A stretch of DNA of 9,524 nt, taken from contig CAIYYW010000003.1 of assembly GCA_903930515.1 (NCBI GenBank), positions 1-9,524 of the forward strand. Reading direction: 5' to 3'. This stretch comes from an uncultured delta proteobacterium. GTDB taxonomy: Bacteria > RBG-13-61-14 > DRUE01. Under the pieces are notes generated by a model, which saw nothing but the letters and a program-made list of their open reading frames with translations, was not told the DNA's origin and searched no databases. This document shows positions 1 to 7,200 of the stretch, one piece after another. The position numbers and the translations under genes are program-made. The stretch's first letter is position 1. The number at the start of each line of letters is the position of its first letter.

Positions 1-1111
1 CCAACAAGGATAAAAAGGATAATTCCGCGGGAAAATTTTTCCGGCCGATCCTGAAGAAAACCCCCAGGATGATCGGAATGAAAAAGATCAGGGTCCAATT
101 CAGGGCCGCGGGCCTGGAATCGAACAACCAGATTGGAAAGGAGAACCCTCCCAGGTGGGGCAGGTGGAGATAGGCGTTGGTTTTAATCCTTTCAACGAAA
201 TCGCCGATGGTGGCCGCGCCCAGTTCCGGCTGATAAGGGTCTTTGGGCAGGAACTGCTTCAAGTATAAACCGCCTCCGCCCGCCAGTTGGTTCCGGATTG
301 CCCAGGCGCCGTATCCGAGCAGAAACACCAAGAGCAATACCAGCCAGAGCGGAATTTTTCCGGCCCGGGCTTTGCGCAGCGCGGGGTCAATAAGGATTCC
401 GAGAAAAAGCGCCCCGAACAGGACCAACCCCTGCTCGCGGGTGAGCGCGCAGGCCAGGACCAGGATGGAAATGATCAAAATTTTGAATATGTCAAACCCC
501 TTGCGTCGGCAATAACTGAGCAAGAACAGGGCGGTGAACATAAAAAATGTAAACGGAATTTCGCTGAGGATGTTAAGGAGAAAGATGAAATACGCGGGCA
601 GGGATCCGGCCAGGAAAAAAAGCAAAATACATCTCAGCCGGCTCTGTCCTTCCAGCCGAGCCCACCCCGCGACCAACAGCGGGATCAGCGAGGCCAGGAT
701 CTGGATAAAAATATGGGTGTAAAAGACCGGCCGGGCCGTCAAGGCAAAGGGAGAAATGAGCAGCGGGAATAAAAAGGGATACTGGGTATGAGCGGGCTCC
801 CCGAAAAAAAACAGGTCCCGATAGCCCTTGCCCTTGGCCAGGGATTGGGCCAGCATCAGGTATCGGGTATTGTCTCCTCCCAAGACCCCGCCCAATTCGT
901 CCGAGGCCAGGGAGAGATAAAGGCAGAGGAAGATCAGCCATCCGGCAATGAGGATCCATTTGCCGCGCCGCTCCAGCCAATTCTCCGCGCGATCCAGCGC
1001 CCCGGCCGGCAATCGGACAGGTTGTTTGGTTTTCGCCTTACTATCCTTGCGACCATGGCGGTGGAGGGATCGGCTGTAGCCGCGTCGGACAGGTTGTTCG
1101 GTTTTCGCCAT
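1..1111 (-). CDS. GT-C membrane glycosyltransferase, GT39/ArnT/PMT-like (C-terminus outside window)
   Basis: The minus strand encodes 370 residues from an ATG at 1111-1109 to the window edge with no stop. A 51-residue basic cytoplasmic N-terminus is followed by a first membrane segment (about 52-69) and an outer loop with GGDNTRY at 78-84, whose Asp80 matches the catalytic acidic residue of GT-C enzymes. Next come LAKGKGYRDL and TQYPFLFPLLISPF, then further hydrophobic segments. Family-typical landmarks include NILSEIPFTFF (180-190), ALTREQGLVLF (222-232) and GAWAIRNQL (268-276). Such enzymes move a sugar from a polyprenyl-phosphate donor to lipid, glycan or protein on the outer face of the membrane; the acceptor here is unknown. 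The start was chosen for an AAGGA site 4 bases upstream; an in-frame TGA lies further up. Oddity: the first codons are duplicated 72 bp downstream. Confidence 0.88.
   Translation of the reverse strand, partial: MAKTEQPVRRGYSRSLHRHGRKDSKAKTKQPVRLPAGALDRAENWLERRGKWILIAGWLIFLCLYLSLASDELGGVLGGDNTRYLMLAQSLAKGKGYRDLFFFGEPAHTQYPFLFPLLISPFALTARPVFYTHIFIQILASLIPLLVAGWARLEGQSRLRCILLFFLAGSLPAYFIFLLNILSEIPFTFFMFTALFLLSYCRRKGFDIFKILIISILVLACALTREQGLVLFGALFLGILIDPALRKARAGKIPLWLVLLLVFLLGYGAWAIRNQLAGGGGLYLKQFLPKDPYQPELGAATIGDFVERIKTNAYLHLPHLGGFSFPIWLFDSRPAALNWTLIFFIPIILGVFFRIGRKNFPAELSFLSLL
1013..1050 (-). repeat. 38-bp direct repeat, inner copy (start codon lost)
   Basis: This stretch matches 1085-1122 at 36 of 38 positions. 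The copies lie exactly 72 bp apart, so both are read in the same frame: SKDSMAKTEQPVR in the upstream copy and RKDSKAKTKQPVR here. In this copy the ATG is AAG, so it cannot start translation. The 34 bp between the copies and the sequence after this copy are unrelated. Confidence 0.9.
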
Positions 1112-1122
1112 ACTATCCTTGC
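1085..1122 (-). repeat. 38-bp direct repeat, outer copy (holds RBS and ATG)
   Basis: Partner of 1013-1050. It contains the AAGGA ribosome-binding site, the ATG and the first codons of the glycosyltransferase gene. The two differences between the copies are A versus T at the start codon, and G versus A that changes Glu to Lys. Confidence 0.9.
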
Positions 1123-1247
1123 TCAACGGGAAGCGGCTCGGGAATTTTCCATCTGGCTGCGGTTTGATCGAGCCGGGTAAAAATCATCAGCTCCCGGAAT
1201 ATGATGTTCACCTTCATCCCGAAATTCTATAAGGTCGGACGGTAAAA
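1112..1247. other. 136-bp intergenic gap between the two genes
   Basis: The gap separates the protease gene stop from the glycosyltransferase start. No hairpin followed by a T-run is seen, so no intrinsic terminator is called. It holds a 7-bp perfect inverted repeat (1134-1140 and 1169-1175) with a 28-bp loop, too weak to interpret, and a possible 34-codon open frame (1217-1113). Confidence 0.6.
1116..1120 (-). promoter_or_regulatory. Ribosome-binding site of the glycosyltransferase gene
   Basis: The minus strand reads AAGGA, TAGT, then ATG (start codon 1111-1109), a Shine-Dalgarno-like site with a 4-base spacer. It decides the start of the glycosyltransferase. The same AAGGATAGT occurs again at 1040-1048 inside the coding region, but there the following triplet is AAG instead of ATG. 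Confidence 0.6.
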
Positions 1248-1251
1248 TCAA
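1224..1251 (-). promoter_or_regulatory. Possible sigma70-type promoter for the glycosyltransferase gene
   Basis: On the minus strand TTGATT (1251-1246) and TAGAAT (1229-1224) are spaced by 16 bp, matching the -35 and -10 consensus at 4 and 5 of 6 positions. The -35 part overlaps the stop codon of the protease gene. It would give a leader of roughly 100 bases. In AT-containing intergenic DNA such a match can occur by chance, so this is tentative. Confidence 0.22.
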
Positions 1252-4200
1252 GGGATGGCGTGAATGGTGATGACCTGGTCGAGGCCGGTGTCGGACAGCT
1301 CCCGGTCCGGATCTTTGGAGGCGCTGACCACGATTTTAATATCTCCCGTCGCATTGGGCCTGAGGTAGATAAAGGCCCTTCCGCCTGAGTTCGGATCCGC
1401 GCCCGCGGTGATCGGCCCGGTCAGGTCAAAGCGGCCCTTGCCGGGATTGATGTAAAAAACGAGATTCCGGCTCGGCCGGCGTAATTGATAAATGTCCAGG
1501 TCCGCGGAGTAAAAGTCGGTTCCGTAATAAAGGGTAAGTCCATCCGCGGTCAGGAACGGGCTCCATTCATCGTGAGTGGAGTTCACCAGGTCCAGGCTGG
1601 AAGTAGTTCCAAAGGGATTGCCGATGGACGCCCGGTTGGCATACCACAAATTCCAGGAGATGTCCCCGGTGGGGGTGGCGCGTTTGGACATTAACACGGC
1701 TTCCAACTGATCCGCGCTCAAAGCCGGGTAACGCTCACCGCTGTCGGAATTCAATCCTTCCTCCTTGGCCGGGCTGGAGAAAAGGTCGGTTATGGCATTG
1801 CGGGTGGCCTTCCAGATATCATTTTTACGGCTGGTAGTCCGGTCGGTGGAATAATAAAGGGAAAGACCGTCCGGGCTGATCCAGGGGCTGATTTCACTGG
1901 AAGGACAAGATGTGCATGCTTGATTGTTGAGTTCAGAAATTGCCGCCACCTGATTGAAGGGCTGGGTCCGTGAAAGGCGGTGCGCATAATACAGATCGCC
2001 ATTATTATCGCTGCGGTGGAAGAAAAGATATAGGCCGTCCGCGGTCAGGCTGTGGGGGAATTCTTTGTAGGTGGTGGTATTGATGGTGGAAGAGCTTAAG
2101 GGTTGGGGCGTTCCGAAGGACTCGTCCACTGAATTCCGGCAGGCAAAGAAAATATCTTCAGTGCTTCGGCCATAGGTGGACGCAAAGAAGATTTCCAACC
2201 CGTCCGCGCTCAAGCAGGGCGAATATTCGTTGGCTCCGACATAATTTATCGCACTAACCCCTTCCAGCAATCTCTGCTCCGGGGTTTCTCCCTCTCCTCC
2301 GTAAAAATCGGCATCTCCGGAGATCACTTCAAAGATCACCGCGGTCCCGCTCCTGGGCGCCCCGGACAGGTCCTTGACCTCCACCATAATTTTCGCGGTT
2401 TTACCGACCTGGACCGTGGCGCTTCCGCTTAAAGGTTGCAGCAAATTGATCAAGACCGGCGTTCCGGTGAAGTCGGCGGAATTCCCGGCCCGCAATTCAT
2501 TGAGCACCGTCAGGTCATTGCTTGAGACCAGGCCGTCTCCGTCCAGGTCATGGGTCTCGCCGTTGGGCGGGTAGATTTGCGAATACCCGGAAGTATCCGT
2601 GCCTCCGGAGGCGAGCAGATTGGAGAGCGCGGTGACATCGGTCGCTCCGAATTGGAGGTCGCCATCAGCGTCTCCGAAATACCCTCCCTGCCAGGCATTG
2701 ATGAGTCCAGCCAGCTTAAGCAGCCAAGGCTCCTGGAATTGCGGGTCCGTGCTGTTGAAATATTCGTGAACATTTACCAGATGGTCTCCGTCCGGGTCGG
2801 TGGTGGAGCTCTCAGCCAGCGCTCCGTCAGAAGCGTCGCGCGGATTTAAGTTATGGGCCAGCTCAAAATCATCCGGGATCAGGTCTCCGTCAAAATCATC
2901 GGTCTGGGAATAGACCTTGATTTGATCGGGGAAGCTCCAGACGCCCTGGAAATCAGCCACCCTCAGGCTGAGCAGATAGTCCCCGGGCCGGTCGTCAAAA
3001 AAGCAGGGCGCATAGGTGTCGGCTCCGGTCAGGGCGGCGGCGCTCCCGGCCGGTTTGGAGAGCAACTCCCAGGCGTAAGCGGCGATGGTATCTCCGGGAT
3101 CCGGATCGTGGCTTCCGGACCCGTCCAGGCAAACGCTCAGCAGGTCTCTTGAATCCGAGACGGTGTCCCCGCCGGCGTTCGCGACCGGAAGGGTATTGTT
3201 TTCCACATTAATAATAATCTCTTTATGCGGAGTGGCCGCGCTGTATTCCAGGCCGTCATAGGCCCTGAGCTGGAATTCATAAATACCCACCAGGGCCGGG
3301 TTCAAAATCGGCATCGCCGGGTTGGCCAGGTCGAGCGCGACCGATGGCCCGGAAAGCTGGGTCCAGAGATACTGGAACGGGTCTCCGTCCGGATCATAAC
3401 TCGCGGACCCGTCAAGGGTCACGGGGTGGCCTACGATACCCTGCGCGGTTGTCCCGGAGATCACCGCCACCGGGGGCAGGTTGGTCACGCTGATCCGGAC
3501 CGTATCGGAATTATTCAACAGCCCGTCCGAAACCTGGATTGAAAACAGGTAATCCCCTTGATAGTTCTGATTGGGATTAAAGGTCACCTCTGAGGCGTTG
3601 TCCGCGGGGACCAAATCCACGCTTCCGCCCAGAAGCTGGGTCCAGAGATAGGTGATGCCGTCTCCATCCGGGTCAAAGCTGGAGCTCGCGGAAAGGGAGA
3701 ACGAGGCAAGCCGATTCCCGCTTAAAGGATCCGCGCCGGCCAGGGCCGAGGGAGGATTATTGTTGACGGTAATCCGCACGGTATCCGATCCGGAGACAAA
3801 TCCGTCAAACGCTTCCAGGTTAAAGACATAAGGGCCGGCATAATCCTGACGCGGACTGAAAGAAACCTCGGCCGCGCTCGGGGAGGGGGCGAGGTCCACC
3901 GTGGCGCCTAAGAGCTGGGTCCAGGAATAGCTGATGGTGTCTCCGTCCTGGTCCGAGCTGCCCAAGCCGGAAAGATTGAACAGGGGGGTTTGACGGGTGC
4001 CGCTTAAAGGATCCGCGGCCGCGGCCGCGACCGGGGAATGATTTAGAACCGTGATCCGCACGGTGTCCGAGTCATTCAAAAGACCGTCGGAAACCTGGAC
4101 CTGGAAAAGATAATCGCCCACATAGCCGGGGTCGGGCTGGAAATTGGTTTGCGCCACTGTGCTGGACGGCATCAAGACCACCGCGGGACCGAGCAGTCTG

Positions 4201-7200
4201 GTCCAGGAATAAGTCAACGAGTCCCCGTCTTGGTCCGAGCTTGAAGAAGCGGAAAGGGCAAAGGAGGGCGTATGCCGGGTGCCGCTCATAGGAGAAGCGG
4301 CGGCCTGCGCCGTCGGCGGATTGTTTTCCACGCTCACCTTCAAGGTGGTGGCGCCGTCCAAAGCCCCGTCCGACACCTCCAAGCTGAAATAATAGTCGCC
4401 CACATAGGCCGGGACCGGGATGAAAGTCACATCCCTGGAATTGAGGTCCGGGTTCAGTGTCACCGCGGGACCGCCGGTCTGCGCCCATAAATAAGAAGTG
4501 AGCGGGTCTCCGTCCGGATCAAAACCCTCGGCGCCGGAAAGGGAGAACAAAGGCGTGTTCCGATTTCCGGGCGCGGGATTGGAAGCGGCCTTTGCCACGG
4601 GCGCGTGGTTTGTGACATTGATCACCACCGAGGCGGTGTCGCCGAGCAGTCCGTCTGAGACCTGGAGCAGGAAACCGTAGTCGCCCTCAATTGCGGGCTT
4701 GAAAGTCCATTCCTTGGAGGTGGTGGTTCCAAAGAGCACGGTTGCTCCCTCAAGCGGGGTAAGCTGGGTCCATTGATAGGTCAGGCTGTCGCCGTCCAGA
4801 TCGGAACTCAGCGCCGCGGAAACGGTAAATAAAGGTGTCTTCAGGTTACCGAGCGGGGGGATCGCGGTCGCCACCGCTTCGGGAGCATTATTGGTCAGGG
4901 TTACCTTTAAAACAGTGGTGGATTCCAACAGGCCGTCCGAGGCTTTCAACGAGAAGAAGTAATCGCCCAGATAAGCGTACACGGGCGCAAAACTCACCTG
5001 TCCCGAGGTATCGGATGGAGCTAGTGTAACCGGAGGCCCCCCGGTCTGAGTCCAGAGCCAGGCGAGCGGGTCATTCTCAGGGTCGCTGCTGGTCAGGGCG
5101 GAAAGAGTGAACAGGGCGGTGTTGCGGTTTCCGGTGGCAGGAGTCGAGTCCGCCCGAGGAATGGGTGCGGTATTCGCCACATTGACCGTGATGGAAACCG
5201 TGTCCCCGGCAACGCCATCTGAGACCAGGAGCAGGAATTGATAGTCGCCGGCAAAATCCTGGGGCGGCACGAAAGACCATTGCTCGGCGGTGGATGACGA
5301 GAGCACGGTGGCTCCGGAAAGCTGGGTCCATAAATAGGCAAGGGGGTCTCCGTCCGGGTCCGAGCTTAAAGAGGCGGACAGAATGAACAATGGCGTTTGC
5401 CGGTTTCCGCTGGAGGGGGTCGCGCTCGCAGCCGCGGAAGGCGCGAGATTGGTCACCGTGATCCGGACCGTGTCGCCGCTGCTCAGGGTTATGCCGTCAA
5501 AAACCTTGAGTTCAAACAAGTAATCTCCGGTGTAACCGATGTTCGGTTGGAAAAGCTCAATCCCCGGGGTGGCGCCGGAAACCAGGGTCACCGCGCCGCC
5601 CTCAAGCTGGGTCCAGAAATAGGTCAGCGGTTCCAGCTCCGGGTCGTAACTCGCGGTCCCGTCCAGATTGAAGGTCACCTGCCGGTTCCCGCTCAAGGGA
5701 GCCGCGGCAGCGACTGCGACCGGCGGATAGTCTCCGGCCTTCATCCAGACCGTGTCCGCGTCGCTCAGGGCGGTTCCGTCCGACACCCGGAGCGAAAACA
5801 CATATTCGCCGATGTAACCGGGAGGGGATTGGAAGAAAGCAGACGAGGCGGTTGCGGACGGCAAAAGGGAAATTGCGGGCCCGGAAAGTTGAGTCCAGGA
5901 ATAGGACAGGGGCTCGTCATCCGAATCGGAACTCTGGCTCCCGGACAAAGCAAAAGCGCCTTCCACCGGACCCATCAAAGGATCCACGGACGCGACCGCG
6001 ACCGGGGTGTGGTTCGGATTCGCCGCGCCATCCACCTTGAAATACCGGTCATAAACCGCGGTTTCCTGGCTCAGGTTATGCGCGGAAATCTTATGATACC
6101 CGGGATGAGCGTTATAAAGGACATTGGCGGTGAGGGTATAGCTGGTGGAGGAATTGTAGGTCTTTGAGACCACATTGATATTGCCGTCCGGGAAGGCGAA
6201 CTCGGTGGTGTTCTGAAAATTCAAGCCGGTGAGGGTCAGGGTTTGGGTTTTGGTCCGGGGCTTGGCAAAAACCGGCTGGCAGTCAAAAATCACCGGCTGC
6301 CCGGATTTATAGGCCGCGGCATTGAGCAATCTTCTCATCAGGGACCCTTCGGCGTAGAAGGCCATCACGGTCCGGTCCAGATACTCAAGCCCGAAGGATG
6401 AAAAAATAATTCCCGAGCCGTTGGCCGGGGAATACTGGGTCATGGTGGCTTTTCCCAGGTCGTTGTTGAAAGCGGTGAGGGTTGAGAGAGCCGGGTCCAG
6501 GCTGACGGTCCTGGCCGCAATCGGAAAATAAGTCACCCCCTGCAATTTCCTGGTTTGCAAAGTGGTTTGCACCCGCGTGGTATGACTGATGGGATTTTGG
6601 TTAAAACCGTGAATAAGCATCACCGAGGAATTCCCGTCCTGCCATCCCGAAAGGTTTAAATATTGACGCGCGAAATCCGCCGCCTCCTGGCTCGGATTAA
6701 CCAGCAGGTAGGAACTGGAAAGGATTAACCTGCCCCCGGCGTCAAGATAGTTTTTGATCAGGCCAAGCTCCGATGCGTTGAGCGGGGTATCCACCACCGG
6801 CCCGCAGGTCCAGATTACCGCCTGGTGATTCTGGAGGGTTGCCAGGTCGGGCAGTCCCTGCTTCTGGATTTCCCATTTGTCCCAGCTATAAATCCCAGGG
6901 ACATAGTTCAGATTGTTCAAACTGTCTATCAGCGCGTCCTCCGAACGGGCGCCGTCGTCATCATCCACGATCAGCACCGCGGGCTTGCCGATGGTAATCC
7001 CCACGGTTTGAGCCCAGCTATACGCGCCGGAGTTGGCGCTCAGGGTGAATTTCAGATTCGCCGGGACCTCAGACGCGGCTCCGGTTGAACCCACCTTCAA
7101 GCGGAACCGGAGGTTATTGTAGGCGCTGTCGCCGGGGGCCAGGTTGGGATAGCCGGAAACCACGGTGGATCCGAGCTGGAGATAGGGGCTGGTGGTTCCG

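Noticed and set aside
287-772. 161-codon plus-strand frame rich in Gln/Lys/Arg/Glu
   Set aside because: It is antisense to the glycosyltransferase, whose minus-strand frame reads a convincing membrane enzyme through the whole stretch. The composition is what the complement of hydrophobic codons gives.
573-980. 135-codon minus-strand frame
   Set aside because: It overlaps the glycosyltransferase in another frame and its translation lacks family motifs, while the overlapping frame has GGDNTRY, membrane segments and continuity to the window edge.
1134-1175. Inverted repeat CGGCTCG / CGAGCCG as a terminator
   Set aside because: The arms are only 7 bp, the loop is 28 bases and no T-run follows, so a terminator cannot be supported.
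4014-4029. GC-rich palindromic stretch CGCGGCCGCGGCCGCG
   Set aside because: It is explained by consecutive Ala codons at the start of PKD-like unit 8 (VAAAAADP) and has no T-run or other context for a regulatory site.
2904-6002. Regularly spaced repeats as a CRISPR-like array
   Set aside because: The period of about 280 bp, the continuous open frame and protein-level conservation show tandem protein domains, not short DNA repeats with spacers.
5397-6167. 256-codon open frame on the plus strand
   Set aside because: It lies antisense inside the PKD-like array of the giant gene; its low-complexity basic/glycine-rich protein shows no domain, and the repeat-biased composition explains the open frame. 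The other plus-strand frames within 1248-9524 are similar shadows.
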